DNA of 64,000 nt, taken from Vitis vinifera (taxonomy: Eukaryota > Streptophyta > Magnoliopsida > Vitales > Vitaceae). Numbering within the stretch: the stretch's first letter is position 1; every line of letters begins with the position of its first letter. Below are positions 27,375-40,079 of this stretch, one piece after another. The position numbers and the translations under genes were made by a program. The notes beneath the pieces were generated by a model that saw nothing but the letters and a program-made list of their open reading frames with translations, did no database searches and was not told the origin of the DNA. Location: positions 3,977,501 through 4,041,500 of the forward strand of contig NC_081817.1 in assembly GCF_030704535.1 (NCBI RefSeq), written 5' to 3'.

Positions 27375-28421
27375 TGCATGAATGTTTTTTTATATTTATG
27401 GCTTTATAATAATAATAATAATAATAATCTGTGTTATGTGTAATATAATGAGTGAACAATAATTCTGCTGTGTGCAGTACATATATATTGATTTAGCTTT
27501 ACTTTTGATGATCCCATTTGCATTCAGTTCATTGAGAAGTTGTGTAAGGTAACCGAAATTGGAGTAGTTTATTTTTCTCAATCTACTGTTACTAGCTATG
27601 GTGCTCTAGAAGATTCTAGACCACATAGAAAACCTTTGGTGAATACAACATCAATTGGGTCAAAAAATGTAATAATCAATGCTATATTATTATTGAATGG
27701 TGACTTTTCTTTTATTACATTTTCAACTTTCTTATAATTGAAGGTTTTAAAAAAAAAAAAAAGGATTAGAATGTGATGTTTATTGAGAGAAGAGGGAGCT
27801 TTCACCATTATAATTCTTCTCTATCATTTAATTAATGAATTCTTGAGTCTTGGTGTACTCTATCAACGTAGTATCCATTGAATTATATTAAAATTTTATC
27901 TTTTTTTTTTATTTTTACTAATACAGATATGGCCAAAAAAAAAAAAAATAGATGCATTTTGTAAGACCCTTAAACACAAGGAACTTGTGCTATTGTCAAC
28001 TAAACCTTTAAATGCAAGGTATCCAATCGTCAATAAAAATTTAAGAACGAACAACTAACAAAGAAATTAAAGGTGTATATATACTCTCCGTCATCATGCA
28101 AATACGTGAGAACTACTTGGCAACTAGGCTAAGAGTCAAGTCAAGACAAGACAGACCATATGGTTAAGTGTAAGGCTTCTACCAATTTGACCAACTTGTA
28201 GATTGCAGAATCCGGGACCATGGTAAGGATTTTCTTTAATTTGGATCATTCAAATGGCAACAACAAATCGACTAAAAGGTTGGCAAAAGCACAAGTTTTA
28301 TTATCGGGGCTCTTCCATCAATTTCAAGTCACAAATCAGATCTTAATATTCTTTGGCTTTTGGTTGAAGCTCAATATTCAACTGGGACATATTCTTATGT
28401 ACGGTCACACCTTGAGGACCA
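27375..28421. other. intergenic DNA up to the copia insertion
   Basis: An (AAT)n-like run at 27409-27428, likely 3' UTR of the peptide gene, is followed by ordinary AT-rich sequence. GACCA at 28417-28421 is the target duplication of the retrotransposon. Confidence 0.6.
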
Positions 28422-28733
28422 TGTTGGAAATCAAGCCAGCATCCTCTGTTTACTTCCCTAATTAGTGTAATGTACAGCCTTTATTATAATTGATTTAGGA
28501 GTAATTCTAGCAAGGTAGTTTATTCACTTTCCATGTAAGAGTAGTTTATTCACTTCCCATGTAAGAGTTTATTCACTTTCCATGTAAGGGAAATTCCATT
28601 CCGGAATTGTCTCATATCCGTAGGCTATTTATTTATGTTTTCATTCATTGTAGAGGCAGGTATCACAAAATGAATTGAGGTGTTCCTCCATATTTTGTCT
28701 TCAAATTCTTCATATTTTTCTTCAAATTCTTCA
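28422..28733 (+). repeat. 5' LTR of the copia element
   Basis: 312 bp, starting TGTTGGAAATC and ending ATTCTTCA. It contains three close copies of a TTTATTCACTT(T/C)CCATGTAAG motif. Confidence 0.97.
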
Positions 28734-28748
28734 TGGTATCAGAGCAAG
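28734..28748 (+). other. primer-binding site
   Basis: TGGTATCAGAGC directly follows the 5' LTR and matches the 3' end of initiator tRNA-Met, the usual copia primer. Confidence 0.9.
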
Positions 28749-31700
28749 TTTAATCCTGTCTCATCGTCTTCATCTTTAGTCAGTTTTTTTTTACTCAATT
28801 CTATTCTTCTAATTTATGCCTAAATACGGTCCAACCTTTGGAATGGCTACCAACTCATCATCCTCTACTTCTAATATCATCATCTCATCATCTTCATCCT
28901 CTCATCAGATGGAAACCTCTCATCTTCCAATCACAGCCCATAAACTGAATGGGCAAAATTATTTGCAATGGTCTCAGTCCATATTAATGTTTATACGGGG
29001 AAAGGAGAAAGATGACTACATCACCGGAGCTTCGGCGGCACCAGAAACCACAGCATCAACCTACAAAAAGTGGATAGCAGAAAATAATATGGTCATGTCC
29101 TGGCTAGTCAACTCTATGACCGCTGACATTGGTGAAAATTTTCTGTCATTTGATACTGCCAAAGAAATCTGGGACACTGCAAAAGAAACTTTCTCAGACA
29201 AGGAAAACACATCTGAAATCATCTAGATTGAAGGCATCCTCCACGATTTGCGTCAAGGGAACCTTACGGTAACTGAATATTTCAATACTCTTACTCGTCT
29301 ATGGCGTCAACTTGATACGTTTGAGGTTCATAACTGGAATTGTGTTACAGATGGTTTTTTGTATAAAAAGATTGTCGAAGGGAAACGTGTGTTTAAATTT
29401 TTGTTAGGTTTGAACAAAAATCTTGATGAAATCAGAGGAAGAATCATGGGAGTAAAACCCCTACCTAGCCTCAGAGAGGCATTCTCTGAAGTCCGTCGCG
29501 AAGAAAGTCGGAAAAATCTCATGATGGGATCCCATCAACAACTGAATATGGCAGAAAGCTCGGCTCTTAAGACTCAATTCGCTCCTTTTGACAACTGTCA
29601 AAAAATTAAAGGAGGTAGACCTTGGTGTGATCATTGCAAAAAGCCGGGACACTCAAGAGAAACTTGCTGGAAGATTCATGGAAAGCCAGTAGATTGGAAG
29701 CCATGTCAACCACTTGAGAAAGAAGGACGAGGCAATCATGTGGCTACCGATGAACAATCGCCACAACCTGAAGCTAGCCCTTTTAATAAGGAGCAAATGG
29801 AGATGCTTCAGAAACTACTGTCTCCTCTTTTGTCAGTACAGTCACAAACTGGCTCATCTTCCAACCAGGTCATTGGTTCCGGAACCTTGGCTCACAAAGG
29901 TAATTTTTTTAGTGCCTTCACTGCTGGTAAGAAACGTAAAAAACCTTGGATAGTGGACTCAGGAGCATCTGATCATATGACGGGAGATGCGACAATTTTT
30001 GATACATATAGCTCATGTCCAAATAATTTAACAGTCCGAATAGCAGATGGTTCACTATCAAAGGTTGCCGGAACAGGTTCAGTTGTGCTATCAAGGGATC
30101 TTACTCTCAACTCTGTTCTCCTTGTTCCTAACTTGGACTGTAATCTATTGTCAATTAGTAAACTCACTAAGGAAAAGAGGTGTATTACTAATTTTTCCTC
30201 CACTCACTGTGAATTTCAGGATTTGGATTCGGGGAAGACGATTGGCAATGCTGAGGAATGCTCTGGACTCTACATCCTTAAGGAGCGCCACGATCCACAA
30301 GAACAACCTCAAATGACAGTTGGTAGTAATTCTTTTTCGGTTTCATGTCAAAATAACGATAGTGCAATTAGGTTGTGGCACTATCGCTTAGGTCATCCAA
30401 ATGTTATGTATCTCAAGCATTTATATCCTTCATTATTTAATAAAAATTCAAAATCCTTTGAGTGTGAAATCTGTCAATTATCAAAGCAAGTCCGGTCTCA
30501 TTTTCCCATTCAACCTTATAAAGAGTCTAGTCCATTCTCAATGATTCATAGCTATATCTGGGGTCCGTCAAGAATAAAAAATGTAACTGGTACTAGGTGG
30601 TTTGTCTCATTCATAGATGATCACACTAGATTAACTTGGGTATTCCTCATGAAAGAAAAATCTGAAACGAGTCAAATTTTCAAAAATTTTAAAAATATGA
30701 TTCAGACTCAATTTCAGTCAAAAATACAAATTCTAAAGTCTGATAATGCTAGGGATTATTTCAACTCCATTCTGGGAGAATTTCTAGCACAAGAAGGGAT
30801 AGTTCACTTAAGTTCATGTGTTGATACCCCACAACAAAACGGAATCGCTGAAAGGAAAAATAGGCATTTGTTAGAGGTGGCTAGATCACTAATGTTCTCC
30901 ATGAATGTTCCAAAATTATTCTGGGGGCAAGCTGTCCTTACGGCAGCCTACCTCATCAATAGGATGCCGTCTAGGGTACTAAAATTCCAAACACCTTGTC
31001 AAACACTCCTAAAATCATTTCCGACTACTCGTCTCATCTCCACCGTCCCACCCAAAATTTTCGGGTGCTCTGTCTTTGTTCATATCAATCAACAACATAG
31101 AAGTAAACTTGATCCTAGGTCACTCAAGTGCATCTTTCTTGGGTATTCTTCAAATCAAAAAGGGTATAAGTGTTACTCTCCGGTCACAAGAAAATTCTAC
31201 AATTCAATGGATGTCACCTTTTTTGAAACCCAGCCTTACTATCCCAAAAACGATATTCAGGGGGAGAATTCAACTCAGGAATATCAATTTTGGGATCTTG
31301 AGTCATTCAGTGAGTCACCCATCACCACTGAAAATCACATTCCTTCAAAGTCATTTAATCAACCCGAGTCCATTGTTGACTTGTGGGATAAGGAGCACAT
31401 CCAAGAGGAAACGGAGGAAAGAGCACTTTCTCAACAAACCCATGAGGCAGAACCGGGTCCTAATCCAAGCAAACTTCCAGGTAACAACGCTCCTGATGGT
31501 ACTGTTGATTCCGAGTTAGAAAATGATATTCTTAATATGCCCATAGCTTGGAGGAAAGGAATTAGATCATGCACTCAGCATCCCATTGGAAATTTTATTT
31601 CTTATGATAAGCTATCACCTACGTTTCGTGCATTCACTTCTAGCATCACAGAGATACAAGTTCCTCAGAATATTCAGGAAGCTTTCAAGTATCCTAAGTG

Positions 31701-33197
31701 GAAGGCGGCAGTCGATGAGGAAGTTCGGGCGCTGGAAAAGAATGGTACGTGGGAAATTACTGACCTCCCAAGAGGTAAGAAACCAGTTGGGTGTAAGTGG
31801 ATTTTCACAGTAAAGTACAAGGCAGATGGTAATGTGGACAGGTATAAGGCTCGGTTGGTCGCCAAAGGATTCACCCAATCCTATGGCATTGACTATCAAG
31901 AAACTTTTGCTCCAGTTGCCAAGCTCAATACTGTTCGTGTACTTTTATCCTTGGCAGCTAATCTCGATTGGTCGCTTCACCAACTTGATGTGAAGAATGC
32001 CTTCCTCAATGGTGACTTAGAGGAAGAAGTTTACATGGACATTCCTGCTGGACTTGAGACGACATCAAATTTCAACAAGGTTTGCAGACTCCGAAAATCC
32101 TTGTATGGTCTCAAACAATCTCCCAGGGCCTGGTTTGAACGGTTCACTAAGGTAGTGAAAGGGTACGGATTCGTTCAATGTCAATCCGATCACACATTAT
32201 TTGTGAAACACTTCCCAGAAGGGAAACTGGCAATTATCATTGTATATGTGGACGACATAATTTTGACAGGTGATCATGAAGAGAAAATTGACTTACTTAA
32301 AAAATTGCTGACAAAGGAATTTGAGATCAAGGATCTTGGAAACCTCAAGTACTTTCTCGGAATGGAGATTGCTAGGTCAAAGAAAGGTATAGCAGTCTCA
32401 CAACGCAAATACGTTCTGGACTTATTGAATGAAACAGGAATGCTAGGATGCAAGCCGGCAGAAACACCTATGGATACAACTGTCAAACTGGAAGAAAGTG
32501 ATGGAAGTGCGCCAGTTGATAAAGGAAGATATCAACGTCTTGTGGGGAAACTCATCTATCTTTCTCATACAAGGCCAGACATCGGCTTCTCCGTTAGTGT
32601 GGTAAGTCAATTCATGAATAATCCAACCGAAAAACACATGACTGCTGTGATCAGAATATTGAGATACCTCAAGATGACACCGGGAAAGGGTCTCTTCTTT
32701 CAAAGAACAACAAAGAAAGAGATTGAGATTTTTTTCAGATGCAGATTGGGCAGGTTCAGTGACTGATCGGATATCAACTTCAGGCTATTGTTCATTTGTC
32801 TGGGGAAACTTGGTTACATGGCGAAGCAAGAAACAGTCAGTGGTAGCCCGAAGCAGTGCTGAGGCAGAATTTCGTGCTATGGCACAAGGTATCTGCGAGG
32901 GAATCTAGTTGAACAGGCTGTTAGAAGAATTACGGGTTCCATTGAAGCATCCCATGGTGTTATACTACGACAATCAAGCTGCCATCAGTATCGCTAAGAA
33001 TCCGGTTCATCATGATCGAACTAAGCACGTGGAGATAGATCGACACTTTATCAAGGAAAAGATTGAAGAAGGAGTTTTCAAAGTCAGCTACACTCCGACA
33101 AACTGTCAAACGGCTGACATTCTCACAAAAGCTCTTGCTCGAGTTAACTTCGAAGATCTGACAGAAAAGCTTGGAATGATCAACATCTACAACGCGG

Positions 33198-33209
33198 CTT
33201 GAGGGGGAG
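33198..33209 (+). other. polypurine tract
   Basis: A purine-rich run (GAGGGGGAG) abuts the 3' LTR, as expected for plus-strand priming. Confidence 0.85.
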
Positions 33210-33521
33210 TGTTGGAAATCAAGCCAGCATCCTCTGTTTACTTCCCTAATTAGTGTAATGTACAGCATTTATTATAATTGATTTAGGAGTAATTCTAGCA
33301 AGATAGTTTATTCACTTTCCATGTAAGAGTAGTTTATTCACTTCCCATGTAAGAGTTTATTCACTTTCCATGTAAGGGAAATTCCATTCCGGAATTGTCT
33401 CATATCCGTAGGCTATTTATTTATGTTTTCATTTATTGTAAAGGCAGGTATCACAAAATGAATTGAGGTGTTCCTCCATATTTTGTCTTCAAATTCTTCA
33501 TATTTTTCTTCAAATTCTTCA
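33210..33521 (+). repeat. 3' LTR of the copia element
   Basis: 312 bp, the same length as the 5' LTR, with four substitutions. It is followed by GACCA at 33522-33526. Confidence 0.97.
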
Positions 33522-33723
33522 GACCACGTACTGGGGATGGTATCATATCCTGGAATTGGTCGGTGGTGAAATGGGTTTGAATATGTCAATCCATTACAAT
33601 ATTAACTAATGGTGTTTCTGCACTCTTATAAACCTTAAAATTGTTTTAAAGAAGCATGATTTATATCCCTTAATGTTTACCAGAAGAAAAAGGTTCTATG
33701 TTTCAGTTTTGCGTGGCTAGCAA

Positions 33724-33830
33724 GAGAGAGTCACATTCACATGAAATATTGGAGACTTTCATGTTGTAAACGAAGGATGAGTTTCCCTAAAGTGAAGGTG
33801 ATAGTGTTTGAAAAATGAAGTAAAAACTAA
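33724..33830. repeat. direct repeat copy 1
   Basis: Diverged partner lies at 34938-35048, 1.2 kb downstream in the same orientation. Confidence 0.65.
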
Positions 33831-34937
33831 AAAGTCTTTGATGAAGTCATGTCCACCATCACACTTTGTAAAGATCTCGTGAGTTAGATCAATAATCATA
33901 GAATTAAACATTTTTAAATTATATCCTGAATGATTTCAATAATATAATTAGATTTTGAATATGAAAATCGAAGTATTGCTTAATGATTTCAATAATATAA
34001 GAGTTTGAAGACGGGTTTTTCTTATCTTATTAATTCTTATAAGTGTATTTTGTAATATCTTTAATATTTTTTTAGACTTGAAATCCTCTCAAAATACTTT
34101 TAGCTTTCGTTTGATGGATCAAGATTTCGATGAATCAAGATAAAAGCTTTTTTATTATTCTGATTTTAACCTTTATGTCTTTTAAAAAATTCCCTTTTGA
34201 TTGTAGATAAAGTGGTTTATCTTATCATTCTTGTAATCTTTCTAGCAATCTCTCATACATATCCATATCATGGAAGCTTTTACTGTAAGAGTACTTCAAT
34301 TATGGCAATTGTCTTTGTTGACTTTAAGGACTTTTTCACTTCTCATCTTTTTATTATAGTTCTAATAGCAATTTGTTAGAGTAATAAGACTAAAAAATGC
34401 ACAAATAATTAAAAAGAAATACATAATTGTAATAATAATAATTTTATTATCTTCCACTGTTTTTATTCAACTATAATACAATTTTTCATTTTTAGACACG
34501 CAGATCCCCCACCTAACAAAATAAAATTTTCTACTAACAAAAATATGAAACCTTGTAAGATTTAGTTAATTAAGTAGAGAATTTAAGAGTTCAATCGATC
34601 ATGCTTCTAGAAAATATTTATAACATGAAAAGCGCTTTAAAAAAAAAAAGCATTTGATAAAATTTTGAAAGTATTTTTAAAAAAATTAAATTCTGTCCAT
34701 GATGCTATTTTAAAAATAAAAAATTATTTGATAAGTAATTTTCCTCAAAACACTTTTAAAAGATCCTTCCATTACAAAAATTTATTCTAGAAACTCACTA
34801 TCAAACACATTTTAATTAAATTTACTATTTAAAATAATAATATTTTAAAGAAGGTGGTTATCATCTTGCCAACACACATCTAGTCACCAGCTTTAATTAC
34901 CAAAAGTAAAAGGATCTATTAGGTTCCATCTACTTTA

Positions 34938-35048
34938 GAGTCGCGTTCACATGAGATATTGGAGACTTTGATATTGTAAATAAAGGATGAATTTCCCCGA
35001 AGTAAAGGTGATGGAATCAGGAAAATGACATAAAAATGAAAATCAAGG
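34938..35048. repeat. direct repeat copy 2
   Basis: Partner of 33724-33830. About four bases in five agree over most of the block by eye. Confidence 0.65.
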
Positions 35049-35307
35049 GGTTGCCTCCACAGTACCACACAGCCTTCCATCATATATCAACTTTCCCGCA
35101 AGTGAGGAAACTTCACCGCTTTGCATTCTCATCCAACCAACGAATAAAATATCCATGGATGCAATCACCTCGTCATATCATGGAAATGTCAAAGAAAAAG
35201 TTAACAAAGTACTGAAAATTTTTGTTAGAGAAACAACTAAAATTATTTTGAATACATTTGAAACCAAATTTAAACATATAGTAAGCAATAATTTATATGT
35301 GGATAAT

Positions 35308-35843
35308 GTTGGGATTAAACCTTATGGGCCCACTATAGCTGGTGCTTAGCACTTCCGAGGGGAAGGTCAGAGGCTCAAGACCATGGCCCCTTAATCACAC
35401 CAATTGTATGGTACCAGGAGAAGGTTGGACATAAGGTTTAGTCCTACTCTCGAATCCTCCAAGGGAGGCCCCTTTGTGGACAAATAGGTAATTAGTGTGA
35501 TTGAGGGGGCCACGGTCTTGGGCCTCTAGCCTTCCCTAGCTTAAGATCGTGTTTATTTGTTTCAATAAAGGAGGCATCCCCAGGAATTGAACCTAGGACC
35601 AAACCTTAAGATCCACCTAAATGTCAATCCTGATACCATCGGGGCAACTTACCCAAATGGTACCAGGATTGACATTTAGGTGGACCTTAAGGTTTGGTCC
35701 TAGATTCAATTCCTAGGGACACCTCCTTTATTGGAACAAATAAACAAATTGTGTGATTGAGGGGTCACAGTCCTGAGCCTCTAGTCTTCCCTTCGGGAGT
35801 TCTAAGTGTTAGCCATGGTGGGCCCATAAGGCTCAATCCCAAC
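35308..35843. repeat. nested foldback with tRNA-like arms, second locus
   Basis: The outer arms run about 100 bp inward from GTTGGGATTAA at the left and from its inverted match (ends CAATCCCAAC) at the right. Both carry CCTTATGGGCCCAC and AGAGGCTCA. Inside, a second inverted pair (about 35555-35645 and 35655-35740) includes CCACCTAAATGTCAATCCTG and its complement, with TGGTACCAGGA on the right arm. The GTTGGGA...TCCCAAC termini and the TGGTACCAGGA word are shared with the foldback at 12850-13120, so both belong to one superfamily. Confidence 0.72.
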
Positions 35844-37316
35844 AAATAAGTGCACATAGATGACACTTAGGCAAATTAACTAATTAATCAAAGACATAGA
35901 TGATATACAATGGTTTTACAAACTCACTATTAAGATGGTAGGTCAAATAAGCTTGGCATATATTATTATCTCATTTTATAATTAAGCTCTTAAGTTAAAT
36001 TTATGGCTTAACATGATGAAAAGGACCTCACCCATGTTTGCTTTCTCGATTTAGAAGATATTTTATGCATTTCTCCCATTATAAGCCAATGGCGGGGAAA
36101 TTATTGAGAATCAATAAAATGCATAATATAGTGAAAATAAAGAAAATAAATAGAGGGTACCATGACAAAGAGATACATCCATTGTATTTGTCCCAAGCAC
36201 CCTGAAAACATGAAAATTGGAGTATATATCCACCTTGTCACAGATTTTTCAATCCATGCTTCCAACCTTATCTAGATGGAACCTTGAACAAAAGGATTTG
36301 AAGAACATTACATGTGCCTTAGAATACTGAATCTGTGGCTGAGAATGACGAGAGTTGAGTGAAGATTTTAATTACATGAGCTGGTATATGGAAAGAGAGG
36401 CATTAATCCATTGGTCACCCTTAGGCACTCATTAACACAAAGCAAAGTAAGCTAACTTTGCAGTAAAATTTATTGATAAATGGCCATTTAGTCACCTTCA
36501 AATTGAAGAGGACTTGATATTTTCCATCAGAGAATCATGCATTGAAACTGTCAACGCTAAAAAGCTCCAAGACTCGAAGCTTATATATATAACTTAATAG
36601 GCCAAGTACCATAGAAATTAAATAGGTCCAAAATGGAATGAGTCATCGAGACATTGTGGAGAGCATCGCATCAGCCAATGGCTGTCATCGAATCTTTGTT
36701 TACATCATGGACCTCCTCAGGTCATTGTCAAGTCATATTCTTCTCCATTTTTCTTTTTCCTTGTTTCTACAGCTTGATTAAAATTTAAAGGTATAGTCCG
36801 TCTCCAAGTGGGGTTTCCAAAACAGGCCAAAACCCAATTAGAAGAACATGAAAATTATTTGAATTTCCATGAACAATCCAGTAAACCGTCAATTGGGGTT
36901 GGATAAGAATATCCAACATACAACTACAATGTATATCTTTATTATTGCATGGTATCTTTTCTGATTTTTAAGAGACAAGAGGATGAGGAACACTTGACGG
37001 TAAACTGTTTATTGTAACTTTTAGGGCGGCAATGGAGGAAGTGATATATGAGAATAATCTCAAATTGGCATATGACCTTATCCATCTCTCACACAGTGGA
37101 ATGGGCCAATGCAGGAAAGGTCAAAGATATCTCAAGGACATGCTAGACTCACCCAGAGGAGGACTGTGAGGGAGGGACACGAGGCATGAAGGGGTTGGAG
37201 ATGGGCAACATGTCTGCTCGGCAGTAAGAGATGCAGCCAGGTGTCAGACACCCAGTTGAGGTGCAGAGAGATAGAGGGCTTTAAATGAAGACACATGGGT
37301 GGCATCAATTTGGGCT
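35844..37316. other. intergenic and upstream region of the serine-rich gene
   Basis: Mixed-composition sequence, less AT-rich than elsewhere. No gene is recognised. The last 300 bp are promoter DNA for the gene at 37559. Confidence 0.5.
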
Positions 37317-37324
37317 TATAAATA
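37317..37324 (+). promoter_or_regulatory. TATA box of the serine-rich protein gene
   Basis: TATAAATA lies about 240 bp upstream of the ATG. The transcribed leader that would follow is pyrimidine-rich, with a TTTTC-type run at 37437-37470. Confidence 0.6.
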
Positions 37325-37558
37325 GCTGAGACAGTCGATTAAAATATATGCTATCTCCACACCTGTGATCTTCACGTGCCCTCTCTTCTGCAGCTCTCTG
37401 CTACTGTCCGTTTCTCTATTCAAATCTTATCCCTTTCTCTTTTCTTTTCTTTTCTTTTCGTTTCTTTTTCTTGGTCAGTGGTTGTTGTCTGCCCGTTAAA
37501 GCTCTCAATCAAAGTAGTTTTGTTCGTTGGTTGGTAAAGCTGTAGCAATAGTGATAGC

Positions 37559-39022
37559 ATGGAAAACACTAAGCAAGTGGGTTCATCTTCTTCCATCACT
37601 TCGGACCTTTTTGGTCCAAAGGACTCCTCTTCTTCTTCTTCGTTATCCTCCGGCCTCTTTGGCTCCATTTTTCAGCCGCCATCCTCGGTATTGTTTCTTC
37701 TGCAACCTGTTTTACTGCATTTTCTTGTGTGTAATGTTCCTTTTTGTTGGGATTTTTAATATTTTCTGGTTAGTTGTGCTTTTGGTTCTTTGATATCCGG
37801 TATGTATTCATAGCCCTGTTGATAACTACATTAACTTATCCGCAAGGGTGAGAGCAGAGCAGTGTTCTAATTGAACAATTAGAAAGAAAAAAAAAATAGA
37901 AAGGGAAACTTAAAAGCTGATTTGGTTTACCAGTATTCAGATATCAGTTTTATTTTCTCTTTATGGCATCTGTTTGGACTTCAATGTTATATGATACGAG
38001 AAACAATACAAAATGGCTTGTTCAATGGTATTCTCTTGAGTTTGAAACAACTATTCTCTGATTTTGATGGGTTATGATTAATGGAGCAAGAACATGATGG
38101 ATAATTGGACAATGTAGGCTCATCTTGAAATACAGGTAAGTGCTCAGAATGGACAAAGGCAGCACTTGGGATTGTTATGTTACAGTATTCTAATGTACAT
38201 CTTTAGCTCTCTATATGTTGATCACTGACCTCTAGCTGGGTTTTAACTGGGGTTGATGATTAATATGGGAATATTTTCCTAGATTATGTGGCAGGTTCTG
38301 AATCTTCCCTGCTCTGATTTCAGGTACCGGGGAGGAACTCTTCACACACTGGAAATATAGGATCATTTAGGAAGCAGGGTTCAGGAAATCAAGTTGGGAA
38401 TGGCAAGCATGGAACGCCAGGTTTGTGATCATATTTGCATGCTACTGAAAAAAAACAAAAAAAAGACATTTTTTTAGCTTTTAGTCGCGGCCCTATTGAT
38501 AACTCTACTTTGACCTTTAGCTTTGTATTCTGGACAAAATTGTGACATCTAAATCTGTATTCTTCTCAGATAACATAACTCAAATCTGCAGTGGTGAAAG
38601 CAGCAAGGACAGGGGTTCCATTTACCATAATGAAACTGTAGAGCCATGCTATTTCAGCTCATCAATCTACTATGGTGGACAAGAAGTTTATTCTCCAAAC
38701 GCCCGGAACACAGAGTCTCATCCTATAGTGACTGTAGCCCTCTACACCATCAACTGAACATTATGCAGCTTCATCTGTCAATTTATGACTGAAGTGGTTT
38801 TCTTTCTTGTTTTTTAACTTCAACAGATGAAGAAAGATGGGGGAGAAGATGATCTGAACGGAAGCAATTCAAACAGTGCTTCAAGAGGAAATTGGTGGCA
38901 GGGTATGAATCTGTGATTGTTGTGGATTTAGACAGAAAGCTATTCATTTATCTTTAGGTTGCCATAGCTTTCAGATGCCAACATCTTTAAATTCTGTCTC
39001 TGCAGGGTCACTTTATTACTAA
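37559..39022 (+). CDS. small serine-rich plant protein (SIS-like)
   Basis: Five exons, 37559-37687, 38324-38420, 38570-38727, 38827-38902 and 39006-39022, give 158 residues. Exon 1 encodes a serine-rich head with DLFGPKDSSSSSS and GLFGSIFQPPS. The middle has SSSIYYGGQEVYSP, and the C-terminus is KKDGGEDD followed by ASRGNWWQGSLYY. This arrangement is that of an uncharacterised plant family which, from memory, includes Arabidopsis SALT INDUCED SERINE RICH. No enzyme motif, signal peptide or membrane span is visible. The donor after exon 3 (ATA/GTGACT) is weak but keeps the frame that yields the conserved end. The molecular function is unknown; the salt-response link would be by family only. 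Confidence 0.8.
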
Positions 39023-40079
39023 AACTTTGCCTTTGATGCATGCACGTGAAAGGCTTACCTGCAAACTAAGGTACTTGAGTCAGACCTTACCTTTTGTGTG
39101 TAGCCATTTGCTCCATTTACTAAGAATGGTACTATTCTTGTGAATCTTATCACGTTGATATGCTAAATCCAGTTGACTAATTGGTGCCTCTTGTCCCCAT
39201 TGCAGGGAAGGTTTCACTATCATCTACTACAATATTATGGAATACAAGGTAGTAATATAGTTAAGTCAACACGGCCAGGACTCGCAATGCTACGAGTGGT
39301 TTCTTTTGGTTTCTTTTCTTTTAGTATCTTCCAGCTTTAGTCAATCTGAGCAAAGTCTTCTATGTAAGCTGATTTTGTCTAATGTCGAACACTGTTTCTT
39401 GTATACAAAGCTTCTTGTTGCTGAACAGTGTTTCTGGCTTTCAGCCACCTGCATGTGCCACTACCATGGAAGGATGTGCTCTGTTCTCTAAATCAATAAA
39501 TAAGAATGATGTTTTCATAGTTGGTATCAAACCCTATGTCCAATGACCTCTGCTATTAATCCAAATTTACATGATGATTAGATCAAACCAACTGAACAGC
39601 CCATGAGCCTTGAATATCCATGGAGCCAAAAGGATTTCAAGGCTGCCATTGACCTAGCTCATCACACCTGCAGAAGTCACAGCTTCTTATAAGTAGAGGG
39701 TTAATTTTGAGGGCCTTTGTCCTTTTATGGGAATGGGGTCTCTTCAGCCTATTTTTCAGCGAGTTATAATAAAATCATAAACTTTAATGTACTAATTTTA
39801 TACTGATTCAGAAAAGGCTGGACATGCACTGGGTAGTCTTGCACTAACCTGCACTCAAAACAAACTGAATACCCCCCTCAGGGAAGAAGATGCATTCTTT
39901 ATTATAACAAACACATTATTTATTATCCAACATCATAAAACACGATAATTTATTTATCACACATTTTTTGCCTGTTGCGGCTAGATGGACTAGCAACAGG
40001 AGCACAAACTCTAGCACACTGTTACTACTAAGAGCAGGTACTTCATATTTCATTAGAACCGTGAATCTACCTTCAGGGT
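39023..40079. other. 3' regions between convergent genes
   Basis: It contains the 3' UTR of the plus-strand serine-rich gene and that of the minus-strand LTP gene. I see no separate gene. Confidence 0.6.

Larger units (their letters stand above)
28422..33521 (+). mobile_element. Ty1/copia LTR retrotransposon, young, broken
   Basis: A full-length element of 5.1 kb with two 312-bp LTRs (TG...CA) and a 5-bp target duplication, GACCA. Parts in order on the plus strand: a gag-type region from about 28.8 kb with a CCHC zinc knuckle; an aspartic protease motif (VDSGASDHM); a GAG-pre-integrase motif (LWHYRLGHPN); an integrase core; a reverse transcriptase with YVDDIILTG; and an RNase H end at about 33.2 kb. 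Protease-integrase-RT order defines copia. The LTRs differ at 4 of 312 positions (about 1.3%). With the often-used plant rate of 1.3e-8 per site per year this suggests roughly half a million years. The coding part has about three interruptions, so it is a recent fossil. Confidence 0.97.
33527..35307. other. intergenic DNA with one duplicated block
   Basis: No gene. A block at 33724-33830 recurs, diverged, at 34938-35048: TCACATGA(A/G)ATATTGGAGA, AAGGATGA(G/A)TTTCCC and AA(G/-)GTGAT in the same order. Confidence 0.55.

Noticed and set aside
28220-28420. Possible gene interrupted by the copia element
   Set aside because: The flanking sequences, read across the insertion, give no recognisable protein and no splice signals.
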